A stretch of 50,732 bases of DNA from Tannerellaceae bacterium (lineage in GTDB: Bacteria > Bacteroidota > Bacteroidia > Bacteroidales > Tannerellaceae). Below, piece after piece: positions 8,875-18,545 of this stretch; the first letter of the stretch is position 1; each line of letters opens with the position of its first letter. The position numbers were made by a program, and so were the translations under genes. Below the pieces are notes generated by a model. The model was given only the letters and a program-made list of their open reading frames with translations. It ran no database searches and was not told where the DNA came from. Where the stretch lies: the NCBI GenBank assembly GCA_031280645.1, contig JAITGL010000003.1, forward strand, positions 1 to 50,732, in the 5' to 3' direction.

Positions 8875-9480
8875 TTATTGATTTCCTGCAAACGGTTCCA
8901 TAGCTCCACTTGTACTTGGATTTATACCTTCCGTTAAAAACACTTTCTTCACAGTAGCCAAAAGAATTTTCACGTCCAGCAGAACAGAAACATTATCAAC
9001 ATACCATACATCCATTGCGAATTTTTCCTCCCATTTAATCAGATTTCTTCCATTTATTTGCGCCCAGCCTGTAATGCCGGGGCGCACTTCATGCCTGCGC
9101 ATTTGTTCATTATTGTATAACGGCAAATATTCAACCAACAACGGGCGAGGCCCTACCAGGCTCATGTCGCCCTTAATTACATTGATTAATTGAGGAAGCT
9201 CGTCAAGCGATGTTTTGCGAAGTATTTTACCTATAGTTGTTAAACGCTCGGAGTCGGGGAGTAGATTGCCATTCGGGCTTCGCTGGTCGGTCATTGTTTT
9301 GAATTTAATGGTCTTAAATATTTCGCATTGCTTTCCAGGGCGAGGCTGGAGGAAGAATGGTTTCCCTTTATTCGTATAAAGTAATATCATAACTATAATA
9401 ATTAAAATAGGGGAAATAATTATGATTCCGCATGTCGACAGGAATAAATCTATTATTCGTTTAATGCAATGCCTATACAT
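8875..9480 (-). CDS. Initiating phosphoglycosyltransferase, PglC-like
   Basis: A 201-residue small monotopic bacterial sugar transferase. It has one N-terminal membrane segment (IIDLFLSTCGIIIISPILII), then the family core FKTIKFKTM, KTSLDELPQLINVIKGDMSLVGPRPL and RPGITGWAQINGRN. The Asp-Glu in SLDELPQ is the catalytic dyad of this class. It would transfer a phospho-sugar from UDP to undecaprenyl phosphate on the inner face of the membrane, starting glycan assembly. Its start overlaps the end of the upstream glycosyltransferase by 8 bases. Short PglC-type length rather than the WbaP type agrees with the neighbouring PglD/PglE-like genes. Confidence 0.9.
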   Translation of the reverse strand: MYRHCIKRIIDLFLSTCGIIIISPILIIIVMILLYTNKGKPFFLQPRPGKQCEIFKTIKFKTMTDQRSPNGNLLPDSERLTTIGKILRKTSLDELPQLINVIKGDMSLVGPRPLLVEYLPLYNNEQMRRHEVRPGITGWAQINGRNLIKWEEKFAMDVWYVDNVSVLLDVKILLATVKKVFLTEGINPSTSGAMEPFAGNQ

Positions 9481-10684
9481 ATGCTACACTCTCCAGCAAA
9501 TCGACAAACTCGGTTGAAAGTTTTTCTCTTGAAAACTGATTTTCGGCAAATTTACGAGCATTTCTTCCAAGATGTTTTCGATATTGATCATCATCACACA
9601 ATGCAATTAAACCTTCTGCCAATGCTTTCGGATCGTCGGGAGGAACAACAATTCCCAAGCTATTTTCCGTGATCATATCGGCCAGCCAACCGGGATAATT
9701 ATTCAATACCGGAAGGCCGGATGAGATATAATCAAAGAATTTATTTGGTGATGTTCCATAATAAAAAGCTGGAGTATTCGAGAGAATCATCAGTCCTATA
9801 TCGGCTGATGCAATAATCTCAGATAATTTGTTTTTAGGCATTGGCGGGAAAAATATGCAATTGATAAGCTTCTCTTTGTTCGCTCTTTGTTGAAGATGAT
9901 CTTTCATTTTACCGTCGCCTATCAAGATAATTTTAATATTGCGTCTTTCAAGTTTTATCAGATGATGCGCTGCGTTAAGAATGGCATCCAAACCATTGGC
10001 TACACCATGTGCCCCGGCAAATACTGCAACTTTATCAGATGGCGTTATGCCTTCAAGCGAAATTTGCTTTCGTAGAAGCGGGTGGAATACCTCCAGATCG
10101 CATCCGTTCGGTATCATTTTTATAATTCTCGCGATGGGACTGCGCCTCTTAATTCCTTCGCATATACCGGGCGAAAGTCCGATACAGGCATCCGAACAGC
10201 GATAACTCAAATATTCCAGCAAACTCATGCATGCGATTAAAAACGGATTTTTCATTCCCAATGCTTTAGGGATTTCGGGCCATAAATCCCGTACTTCAAA
10301 TACAAAAGTTTTTCGCTTGAATATTTTTGCGATTATGCCGGGAATGCCGGCAGTTAGCGGAGTGGATGTTGCAAACAGTAAATCATAGTTTTCGCGCAAA
10401 GCAAATTTAATTCCTTGCCATGAAAACCGGATAAATATAATTGTTCGTTTGGCTATATTATCATTATTGGAATAAGGCAAATCTATTTGAGAAACACGTA
10501 TGCCGTCGATATGATCTTCACACAAATTTCTTTTAATACGAGTCAAATTTAAGTCGGTAGTCTTTCCACATACAATATGAACCGTATGACCTCTTGCAAT
10601 TAATTGCTGGGCAAATTCATACGAGCGGGTTCCTCCTGCATGACTAGGCGTTGCAAAATGTTGGTGAAAGTAAAGGATTCTCAT
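9473..10684 (-). CDS. GT4-family glycosyltransferase (WbuB-like)
   Basis: A 403-residue retaining GT-B glycosyltransferase. The N terminus MRILYFHQHFATPSHAGGTR with GTRSYEFAQQLIARGH is characteristic of WbuB-like enzymes that add the second sugar in O-antigen or capsule units. The C-terminal nucleotide-binding half contains VAVFAGAHGVANGLD and the late motif ISSGLPVLNNYPGW. It probably acts on the lipid-linked sugar made by the PglC-like enzyme encoded next to it. Its start codon shares one base with the stop of the heparinase-like gene, so translation is coupled. Confidence 0.88.
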   Translation of the reverse strand: MRILYFHQHFATPSHAGGTRSYEFAQQLIARGHTVHIVCGKTTDLNLTRIKRNLCEDHIDGIRVSQIDLPYSNNDNIAKRTIIFIRFSWQGIKFALRENYDLLFATSTPLTAGIPGIIAKIFKRKTFVFEVRDLWPEIPKALGMKNPFLIACMSLLEYLSYRCSDACIGLSPGICEGIKRRSPIARIIKMIPNGCDLEVFHPLLRKQISLEGITPSDKVAVFAGAHGVANGLDAILNAAHHLIKLERRNIKIILIGDGKMKDHLQQRANKEKLINCIFFPPMPKNKLSEIIASADIGLMILSNTPAFYYGTSPNKFFDYISSGLPVLNNYPGWLADMITENSLGIVVPPDDPKALAEGLIALCDDDQYRKHLGRNARKFAENQFSREKLSTEFVDLLESVAYV

Positions 10685-12549
10685 TAAATGATCCGTATTA
10701 AAGTTTTAATACGATTGTTTTTCGTTGCAAATTCAATTTGCTTTATTCTTTGTTTATATCCATAATATGGCGAATATTGGCCTGAGGATATTAAAGGAGT
10801 TATATCGCTACATTCAGTTTGAAGAGATTCTGAATCAGTATGCCATAATTGGCGCATTAGCGAATTGTAGGGCATATTTTCTATAACATCTTCAACGATC
10901 CATTCAGCGGAATGCTTTATTTTACGAATAGATCTTCTATGTTTTATTTTTCTGTTCAGATAAGTAAAACAGCTGATAGTTCCTTCAAAATAGTAGCTAT
11001 TCGCATCTTCATAAATATTTACATTTAAGGCCTGCGACCGGTAATACCAAATAAATCGTTCTCCCTTCAGCATTTGATCGTAATTATCCAGTATTACCGT
11101 ATTATGCGATGCCGTTCCCATGAAATATTTAAGGGTATCGCGATCGGTATTATACTTATAACTGCCACTATCTATCAATATGTTTTCGCCTTTATGCCAT
11201 ATATCAATGTGAAGATTATCAGCATGGGCAGGCCTATCATTATGTTTGCCGCAACGGATGAATGTAAGCGTATCTTTTTCCCGTATTAAATAATATCCTC
11301 CAATTTCAAATCTAATTATACCATATTCCTTTATGATAGGTTTAAAGTTATATGTAATGCTCGTTCCATACCAGCAAATATCTTCATAAATGTTTTCATA
11401 CAGAGAATTTCCGGTTAAAAGAAAATGAAGAGCATCAAGTTGAGGGCGATAATCCCTATAATCGTTACCGGATAGCTTGAAAAACAATGCTCCGTCATTT
11501 GAACCGTAATTAGGCAAATAGCCATTACTACTTTCCTGAAATTGATATAGGAATCTTATAGATTTATATGCCTTTTCATATATAACCGGCGCAAACAATT
11601 CATTGTTAAGATCCGCAATCCGAATTGCCCATGTAAGTAACTGAACAACCACGCGATGATAATTCATACTGAATTGTAAATATGCACCATCATCATATAT
11701 CTGATAGTTGATTTCCTCTTCGAACCATTTCTTTCCCTTTCGTTTCCATTCGGAAGCATTAGGAAATTGAGGAAATAAAGTTGAAACGATATAAAGAGTT
11801 AGTGTTTCGGTAATTGCATGGTTATTTCTGACTGCTATTTTTGAAAAATTAATATTGCTATATACATGATGCAACTGCCAATAAATAGAGCGAATGATTT
11901 TATCAAACAAAACCTCCGTCAAGTAAATAGAGTTTTTGTAATAATACAATATAAAAAGCCAGTTCAATAGTCGCAATGAAATCTCCTGACTGCATTTATA
12001 GTTAGGGCCACAATTGAGAGGATTCTTTTCAATCCAATCTTCAATTTGTTGGAATACAAATTCAGAATGATCTTCATCGAAATGATAGTCGTAGCGTATA
12101 ACTGTATATAAATATGAAAAGCGTGACTTCTCCCAAACATATTTTATATCTCCGGCAGCCATACCATAATCCTCAACTGCCGTCCAATGTTTACCTGTGT
12201 CGTATTTGTATCCAGTATCAGGATTAGTTATCCATTCGTCATTTAATCCCAAATTAAAGTATTGATAACTGAAAAATTGAATTCTGCCATTAATAATGTG
12301 TTCGACTTCATGTTTCAGAGTTTCGTTTGGATTTTTTTTGAAATTCAATTCCTCGCGTGATTGAAAGAAAAAAGGTTTGGAGGATGCTTTCCAGTCAGAT
12401 AGATCTAATTGTACAGCATCGATAGTAATCGGATATTTCCTTTTTAGAATGCCAGTTTTTCGTTTAATTTCGTACAACAGGCGAAAAGCAACATAGCGGA
12501 ATCCCATGTTAGACAATAATTGTCTGCATTTTGAAATTATATTAATCAA
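10684..12549 (-). CDS. Heparinase II/III-like protein of the glycan locus
   Basis: A 621-residue protein with an all-alpha N-terminal half (about 100-370), including EISLRLLNWLF and the catalytic-region motif NNHAITETLTLYIV. The beta-sandwich C-terminal half contains HADNLHIDIWHKGENILID, FMGTASHNTVILD and the tail WHTD. This is the layout of heparinase II/III lyases. No signal peptide is visible, so it probably acts in the cytosol. Members next to WecB/WecC-type genes are common in O-antigen loci, where their reaction is not established; acting on a uronic-acid-containing intermediate is an inference. It overlaps both neighbours by a few bases. The coding sequence is AT-rich. Confidence 0.8.
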   Translation of the reverse strand: MINIISKCRQLLSNMGFRYVAFRLLYEIKRKTGILKRKYPITIDAVQLDLSDWKASSKPFFFQSREELNFKKNPNETLKHEVEHIINGRIQFFSYQYFNLGLNDEWITNPDTGYKYDTGKHWTAVEDYGMAAGDIKYVWEKSRFSYLYTVIRYDYHFDEDHSEFVFQQIEDWIEKNPLNCGPNYKCSQEISLRLLNWLFILYYYKNSIYLTEVLFDKIIRSIYWQLHHVYSNINFSKIAVRNNHAITETLTLYIVSTLFPQFPNASEWKRKGKKWFEEEINYQIYDDGAYLQFSMNYHRVVVQLLTWAIRIADLNNELFAPVIYEKAYKSIRFLYQFQESSNGYLPNYGSNDGALFFKLSGNDYRDYRPQLDALHFLLTGNSLYENIYEDICWYGTSITYNFKPIIKEYGIIRFEIGGYYLIREKDTLTFIRCGKHNDRPAHADNLHIDIWHKGENILIDSGSYKYNTDRDTLKYFMGTASHNTVILDNYDQMLKGERFIWYYRSQALNVNIYEDANSYYFEGTISCFTYLNRKIKHRRSIRKIKHSAEWIVEDVIENMPYNSLMRQLWHTDSESLQTECSDITPLISSGQYSPYYGYKQRIKQIEFATKNNRIKTLIRII

Positions 12550-14659
12550 TGCTTATCCAGGATTGAGATTTTAAACTTTCAATACAGGCAAAACTCGCCT
12601 TGGTCGTATTTATAATACTCTCAAATGGAATCAATGATTCCCCACCATTTCTCATTCTTTCGTTTAATAAAGCAAACTGGGCCTGATGTCCTTTATCTTG
12701 CCGACTCTTTATTCTGGAAAAGTGCTTAAAACCATATCCTTTCAATACTTTCCAATTATCCATAATTAGGGTTCTTTCTTGGGAGTATACCTCAATCCTT
12801 TCTTTGGAATATGCTTTACTGCCATTTGAAAAATAATTAATACTTGCATTTGCGCCGTTTTCATATTTCAAAAGAATAGAGCCGTTATCCGTGTTTTCTA
12901 TTAAACCTATACCTAAAGCATTCATGCAAACCGCAACAATACGACTGCCGGATAAATATGAACATAGATCGATCAAATGACATGCTTCACCGATAATTCG
13001 TCCACCGCCAATTGCCAGATCATGCACCCAGATTTCAGGAGGTATCAATCCTGCATTCATTGTAGCAATAATATTCATAGGAGAATGAGCTAATAATTGT
13101 TTCATTTTGATTGCAAATGGAGAAAATCGTCGATTGAAGCCAACATTTATAGTGAGATTTTGTTTTTGTTTATATAGATCTATTATTGCCGATAGTTCGT
13201 TTTTATTCAAGCATAATGGCTTTTCAACAAACACATTCTTGTTAGCATTCAAACAATCCATAATTATATGCGCATGATTGTTGTGCCTTGTTGCAATCAA
13301 CACAAGCTCTATTTCTGGATCGTTCAGTATTTCATTATAATCAGAAACGGCATATTCAGCCTTTGCTTTTTTAGCAAGATTTTTGGCCGATAAACCCTGT
13401 GCACTTGCAATATATTTGATTTTTGCATTCGCTTTGTGTAAGGCGGGCAACATTGTTGCAGAACTAAAATTTCCTGCGCCGATAATTCCTATCCTGCCTT
13501 TTGATATAGTAAAGTCAGCAGTTTTAATTTTAACAATTGTTTTGGCTGTTATTTGTTCCGGATATTTCAAAATGGAGGCAATGACTCCTTCCTTCTTCAT
13601 ATCTCCATAAACTTCTTCGTATTTACATAATGGGACAATTTCGGATATAAATGGTTTTACATCTAATGAACCGGATGAAATAGCGTGCAATACAGTTTCA
13701 AAATTTCGTTTTTCAGTCCATCGTACATAAGCAATCGGATAATCCAATCCTTTATTTTCGTAGTTGTCATCGTATCGTCCCGGACCGTATGAGCATGATA
13801 CCTGAAATGTGAGTTCTTTTTTATAGAAATCCTCACGGCGAATATTCAGTTCTATAACTCCAACTAAAATAATGCGTCCACGCTTGCGCGACATTTGTGC
13901 CGCCTGATGTATTATTTCATTATCTTTTGCAGAAGCCGTGATTATTACACCATCAGCACCAATACCTGCAGTTTGCTCCATCACTAAACTTATTATTTCT
14001 CCATCAGTTATTGGATTAAAAGCAATAACTCCTTTGCCTTTTGCAATATTTACTTTTTGCCTATCAATATCAATTCCAATAACACGACATCCGTTGGCTT
14101 TCAATAACTCGGCCGAAACCAATCCAATTAAACCAAGCCCGATGACAACAATAGTTTCACCTAATGTTGGCTGCAGTAGTCTTATTCCCTGCAATCCAAT
14201 AGAACCGATAACAGTAAATGTTGCTTCCTCATCAGATACGTTATCCGGAATTTTTACAACAAGATTTCGAGGCACACAAACAATCTCTGCATGTGCACCG
14301 TTTGAAGCAACACGATCGCCCTCACGAAAATCGCTTACACCTTTGCCAACAGCAATAATTCTTCCAACATTGCAATAACCAAGCGGCAATGGTAATCCTA
14401 ATTTATTAACTACGGCGTCCAATGTCGGAAGTAAACCATCTGCTCTTATTTTATCCAATACCTGAATTACTCTTTCAGACTGCTGTCGTGCTTTTGTAAT
14501 TAAATTGGCTCGCCCAAATTCAACAAGCATTCGTTCGGTTCCTAATGATACAAGTGAGCGTGTTGTTTGAATCAACACGAATCCTTCACAGACTTTCGGT
14601 GCCGGGATTTCTTCCAGTATTGTTTCACCGGTCTTTAGATTTAGTATTAGTTGTTTCAT
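12542..14659 (-). CDS. Two-domain oxidoreductase: MDR dehydrogenase fused to Gfo/Idh/MocA
   Basis: A 705-residue natural fusion. Residues 1 to about 350 are a medium-chain zinc-type alcohol dehydrogenase, with GDRVASNGAHAEIVCVPR and the NAD-binding GLGLIGLVSAELLKANG. Residues about 385-705 are a Gfo/Idh/MocA oxidoreductase starting GRIGIIGAGNFSSATMLPAL, with the EKPLCLN signature near 490. Both halves would bind a nicotinamide cofactor, suggesting a two-step redox change such as an epimerisation on a sugar. This fusion often accompanies the heparinase-like protein in polysaccharide loci, and here they overlap by 8 bases. The substrate is unknown. The DNA is AT-rich compared with the flanks of the window. 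Confidence 0.85.
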   Translation of the reverse strand: MKQLILNLKTGETILEEIPAPKVCEGFVLIQTTRSLVSLGTERMLVEFGRANLITKARQQSERVIQVLDKIRADGLLPTLDAVVNKLGLPLPLGYCNVGRIIAVGKGVSDFREGDRVASNGAHAEIVCVPRNLVVKIPDNVSDEEATFTVIGSIGLQGIRLLQPTLGETIVVIGLGLIGLVSAELLKANGCRVIGIDIDRQKVNIAKGKGVIAFNPITDGEIISLVMEQTAGIGADGVIITASAKDNEIIHQAAQMSRKRGRIILVGVIELNIRREDFYKKELTFQVSCSYGPGRYDDNYENKGLDYPIAYVRWTEKRNFETVLHAISSGSLDVKPFISEIVPLCKYEEVYGDMKKEGVIASILKYPEQITAKTIVKIKTADFTISKGRIGIIGAGNFSSATMLPALHKANAKIKYIASAQGLSAKNLAKKAKAEYAVSDYNEILNDPEIELVLIATRHNNHAHIIMDCLNANKNVFVEKPLCLNKNELSAIIDLYKQKQNLTINVGFNRRFSPFAIKMKQLLAHSPMNIIATMNAGLIPPEIWVHDLAIGGGRIIGEACHLIDLCSYLSGSRIVAVCMNALGIGLIENTDNGSILLKYENGANASINYFSNGSKAYSKERIEVYSQERTLIMDNWKVLKGYGFKHFSRIKSRQDKGHQAQFALLNERMRNGGESLIPFESIINTTKASFACIESLKSQSWISID

Positions 14660-14694
14660 TTGTAATTAGTAATTTGAATGATTATTATTATATT

Positions 14695-14940
14695 TTAGTA
14701 GTAAATATCATCTCCGCTATAGCTTGGGATTAGTAGAAAAAAATACGCAAACAGTATCCATAATCCATCCCTTTCTATATCCAAACGAGATGACTCCGGG
14801 GCTAACTTTACATTGGTGATAAACCAAGGCTTTTCCAAGTCTAATGCTGAGCTGAATAATGATAATGAATCCAAAGAAATAAAATTAACTGCGGATAGAG
14901 CCCTATTTTCATAAATATGGTCAAAGGTTGAGGCACTATT
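14695..14940 (-). pseudogene. Remnant of an ISL3-family transposase N terminus
   Basis: Reading the minus strand from 14940 gives 81 open codons to a TAA at 14695-14697, with no start codon. The middle contains LFSSALDLEKPWFITNVKL followed by APESSRLDIE, which resembles the N terminus of ISL3-type transposases (an LGL..PW.V..v.f......LDI pattern). The expected cysteine-rich zinc ribbon is missing: after LDIERDG the reading becomes unrelated. No terminal inverted repeats or catalytic residues remain. It is in frame with, and directly follows, the stop of the upstream glycosyltransferase. Assignment rests on about 30 residues. Confidence 0.5.
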
Positions 14941-15933
14941 TTATATATTTTTAATTACATTGCTTATATCCAAGTATCTTCTTGAATAGCTAAACTTATT
15001 GTTGATTATTTCGATCGCTTTTATTGAATATTGTTTTTTTCTTTCACAATCATTCAATAATAAATTCAATTCATTTTTTATCATCTCAATATCATAACCA
15101 CTTATAATAACCCCACTATCTCCAACAACATTTTGAACTTCTCCCACGTCAGAAACGACAACAGGCGCTCCACAGGCCATAGCTTCCGCAATTGCCAGAC
15201 CAAAACCTTCATACTTTGATATTTGAAAATATATCTCACATTGTTGTAGCAATGCTATTTTGTCGCTTTCACTAATTTCGCCTAATATCTTAATCCTTCC
15301 ATTCAGCTTCTTACCATTTACGTATCTTGTTAAAGAATCATATCCATCACCTTTTCTTCCGGCTATATAATAATATACATCATTTTCTTTAGATAATAAT
15401 TCAAAAGCGTCTATCATTTCGTATAGGCATTTTCTTGCCATATTACTTTTTTGCATCCAACTAATCGTAAAAATAAATTTTATCTGTACACTTTTCATTG
15501 CAGGAAAGTATTTATTGGTTTCCACAATATGAGGAGAATATGTCGTATTTTTCAAATTCCAATATGCTGTTACCAATTTATATTCATTCAATGAAACAAA
15601 AATATTTTTGCCTGCGTTTTTTACAGAATATCTTATTAGGATACGTTCAATTAACGGACGTCTAAAATAATCCGAGTTAGCTTCAGGGCATTTAAAATTA
15701 AAAGTACCTGTAATTATAACCTGTTTTCTGAAAATTTTTGATATAAAAACTGGCACAAATGCCCATGTCCACCACCAAATAAAAATTATGTCGCATGACC
15801 AATCAATTTGTTCCCATTTAGTAGCGATCTTAACTTCATACCCAAGATCCCTTAAAATATCAATATCCTGTTTATAAAAGCCAACAATATTCAATGCCTG
15901 TTTTTCAACTTTTGCAAAAAAACATATTTTCAT
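14941..15933 (-). CDS. GT4-family glycosyltransferase
   Basis: A 330-residue GT-B enzyme, slightly short for the family. The C-terminal half has the GT4 E-x7-E pattern in KYEGFGLAIAEAMACGAPVV (about 243-262) and a preceding KILGEISESDKIALLQQCEI loop. The N-terminal half is less conserved but begins with a Rossmann strand (MKICFFAKVEKQ). It should add one sugar to the growing lipid-linked unit at the cytosolic face. It overlaps the polymerase gene by 4 bases. Base composition is strongly AT-rich, consistent with import together with its two upstream neighbours. Donor and acceptor are unknown. Confidence 0.82.
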   Translation of the reverse strand: MKICFFAKVEKQALNIVGFYKQDIDILRDLGYEVKIATKWEQIDWSCDIIFIWWWTWAFVPVFISKIFRKQVIITGTFNFKCPEANSDYFRRPLIERILIRYSVKNAGKNIFVSLNEYKLVTAYWNLKNTTYSPHIVETNKYFPAMKSVQIKFIFTISWMQKSNMARKCLYEMIDAFELLSKENDVYYYIAGRKGDGYDSLTRYVNGKKLNGRIKILGEISESDKIALLQQCEIYFQISKYEGFGLAIAEAMACGAPVVVSDVGEVQNVVGDSGVIISGYDIEMIKNELNLLLNDCERKKQYSIKAIEIINNKFSYSRRYLDISNVIKNI

Positions 15934-17081
15934 ATTCTTTTAAGTGTTATCTTATAATTAATACCAATAGATATTATAAACCAATATAATAATCCAAGTC
16001 TTATATTATTGTGCGTCAAAAAAACCTCAAAATGCTGTTGTATTAATATCGATGTCGTAAATGCAGTAACATATTTAATTTGTTTTTCATTGCGAAAGTA
16101 CCAAAATATATCATAGACATGTTTGAAAAACAGTATTAGAAATGATAGTCCAAGAATTCCAACAGAAGTCAAGGTTTGTAAATAAAAATTGTGTGATGAT
16201 AATTCACTATACAATATTGATCGATGCCCTCCAGCACCGTATCCTAATATCGGGTTTCTTATAATTGCTGAAATTAATTGTGGCCACAATATATCTCTAC
16301 CTGAATTTAGTCTTGCTCCGGTATATTTTATGCTAATATCACTATAATTTTCCAAAAAACCAGTGACATCATGCATGGATACAAGGATAATAACAAGAAG
16401 CACGCCTATATTTGCAAAAAGCAGTAAATAAAAAATGTATTTCCTCCCTTTCAAGAATTTCCATGAATAGCTTATACTTATAAAAATAACAACTGATATA
16501 TATATAGATCTTGCAAACGCAAATATGATACAAAAGAGAACTAAAAGTCTGTATATGATTAAATATAAATGAGATACCTTCCTCTCAAGAAAATATGATA
16601 TTACAAATAAAAAAAATAAAAAACCAGCATAAATATTTGTGTTCGGGAAAAATGCACAATATGCTTCAGATTTAATCGTCGCTATTTCACGAGTTGATAA
16701 AAATCCAATATTTACAATTATTAAATAGAAGAAAAAATAAAAAAGTTTCTCGTTGAAAATATTTTCAAAATTTCCAAAAGGCAATACTGACACACCAATA
16801 CATACTCCAAATATCGTCAGTGCTGTATAATAATCAAACTCTGAAGCCCAAAAATATGAAAGAAAATAAATCAACGAATATATAAATAAAGGAGAGAAAA
16901 ATAAAAAACACTCTTTACCTAAAATATATTTAGAATTTAAACAGAAAGAAATAAAAAAATATGCTATTAAAACAAAAAGCAATATACTTCCAATAGTTTT
17001 TGTTATCGAATCATTGTTATAATATATTATGGAAGTGAATAACAATGCGAATATAAAAAGTATATTAGTATGTTTTATCAT
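15930..17081 (-). CDS. O-antigen polymerase/ligase-like membrane protein (Wzy candidate)
   Basis: A 383-residue protein made of about ten hydrophobic helices, with a longer loop after the middle. The segment DILWPQLISAIIRNPILGYG followed by AGGHRS and SHNFYLQTLTSVGILGL is the typical periplasmic-loop signature of the O-antigen ligase/polymerase (Wzy_C) family. It would join repeat units on the periplasmic side. Its place between flippase and glycosyltransferase genes favours polymerase over ligase. Sequence in this family is poorly conserved, so the call rests on topology, the loop motif and context. It overlaps the flippase gene by 17 bases. The DNA is very AT-rich. Confidence 0.8.
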   Translation of the reverse strand: MIKHTNILFIFALLFTSIIYYNNDSITKTIGSILLFVLIAYFFISFCLNSKYILGKECFLFFSPLFIYSLIYFLSYFWASEFDYYTALTIFGVCIGVSVLPFGNFENIFNEKLFYFFFYLIIVNIGFLSTREIATIKSEAYCAFFPNTNIYAGFLFFLFVISYFLERKVSHLYLIIYRLLVLFCIIFAFARSIYISVVIFISISYSWKFLKGRKYIFYLLLFANIGVLLVIILVSMHDVTGFLENYSDISIKYTGARLNSGRDILWPQLISAIIRNPILGYGAGGHRSILYSELSSHNFYLQTLTSVGILGLSFLILFFKHVYDIFWYFRNEKQIKYVTAFTTSILIQQHFEVFLTHNNIRLGLLYWFIISIGINYKITLKRI

Positions 17082-18312
17082 CTATTGTATAATTTGAAAT
17101 TTTAATTAGGGTTATAAATGTCATTAAATTAAAAAGAAACATACAAAAAAAATGTCCTAACACATATATAGAAAAATTCAGTTTATAATGATAAGAAAGC
17201 ATTGGTATGATAAAAAAAACACACATAAATCTTGGAATTTCTATTTGCATGGCAATTGAATATTTACCCCAAAGATTTAATAGGTGCATAAATGGATAGC
17301 TGAATAATTCTATCATACTGAAAAATATAATAATGCCAATATATTTCCCTCCATTTCTCCATTGTTCTCCCCAAATAGCTCCGACTATATCTTGTCCAAA
17401 CAAGTAAAATGTCAATGAAATAATGAGGAATGTCATTATAATATAAGTTGAGAATTTATCAAGGATGAATTTGTGAAAGAATGGGATGAAAGAATCTTTA
17501 AACTTACTCGATGTATTTAATTCCGATGTACAGATATTAATCAACGAACGTCTGGGTATTGATGTGACTGCGCTAATAGATTGAGTGATTAAGAAATAAA
17601 TGCCTAATGTGTGCGAAGAAAAAATAAAATTGCCGATTAACATTGGAGCTATTGGAGTTGACCATTGCATTGCAGAGATAAATGTGCTATTAATACTGTA
17701 TCGTATATTATCCTTGAAGATTGATAAAAGTTTTCCTAATGATATGTTAAAATGGATTTTAAGTTTAGTTAATAAAAAATATGACGCCACTATTTGTCCT
17801 ATAATAAAGGAATAGATTAATCCTTGATATAAAAGTATGGAACCAAATACTAATGCAAATCCGTATTGTATGATTCCTTGCATCGCGCGCGATATGGATA
17901 ATTCTTTATATCGTAATAAAGCGACTGAAAACTGTGTGGCAATATTATATATTGCTATTGAAAATAGTGCCGGGAAAAGTATAGAAAAACTATAATTGAA
18001 AAATCTTGGTAAGATAATACTTGCTATAATTGTGAAAACAACTACTGAAATAATTGATAATACAAAAAAATATTGAAGATTATTCTTTTTTATAAAAAAA
18101 GCATAATCAAAACGAGATGCCGCAATGATGGAGAAAAAATAGACAAGCGCATTTAATGTACCAAAGGTTCCAAAATCATTAGGAGAATATAAACGAGATA
18201 GAATAGGAGTAATTATAACAGCTATGATTTGAACTAATAAGCCGGCTCCAGACATTTGAATAAAAGCTTTAATAACTTTATTTTGCAAGATTATTTTTAG
18301 CATTTTCATCAC
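17065..18312 (-). CDS. Oligosaccharide flippase (Wzx-like)
   Basis: A 415-residue polytopic membrane protein with about twelve predicted helices. The start, MMKMLKIILQNKVIKAFIQMSG followed by helix 1 and LSRLYSPNDFGTFGTLNALV, is the standard opening of Wzx/MATE-like polysaccharide exporters. It would flip the undecaprenyl-linked repeat unit to the periplasm. It leads the three-gene AT-rich group flippase-polymerase-glycosyltransferase, in which every junction overlaps. Upstream lie about 645 bases without a gene, filled mostly by a degenerate 21-base periodic repeat. No convincing promoter was found directly before it. Confidence 0.85.
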   Translation of the reverse strand: MMKMLKIILQNKVIKAFIQMSGAGLLVQIIAVIITPILSRLYSPNDFGTFGTLNALVYFFSIIAASRFDYAFFIKKNNLQYFFVLSIISVVVFTIIASIILPRFFNYSFSILFPALFSIAIYNIATQFSVALLRYKELSISRAMQGIIQYGFALVFGSILLYQGLIYSFIIGQIVASYFLLTKLKIHFNISLGKLLSIFKDNIRYSINSTFISAMQWSTPIAPMLIGNFIFSSHTLGIYFLITQSISAVTSIPRRSLINICTSELNTSSKFKDSFIPFFHKFILDKFSTYIIMTFLIISLTFYLFGQDIVGAIWGEQWRNGGKYIGIIIFFSMIELFSYPFMHLLNLWGKYSIAMQIEIPRFMCVFFIIPMLSYHYKLNFSIYVLGHFFCMFLFNLMTFITLIKISNYTIDDKTY

Positions 18313-18545
18313 ACAAAGATGATTATTATGTTTGTATGTTTTACCACTTTGTCAAATTCAAAAAGCCAACATTGATATTTAAATATTATTTTACGCAATG
18401 ATTTGTTCATGATAGAATCAAATCTTTAAGAGTATAACTCTATATTTTGTTAGTATACATTTCATCAGCTATGTACCTGTCGGTTATTAGATAGTTATCA
18501 AACCGGTTATTCACATATTTTCACTACACTTCTATCTCACGTTAT

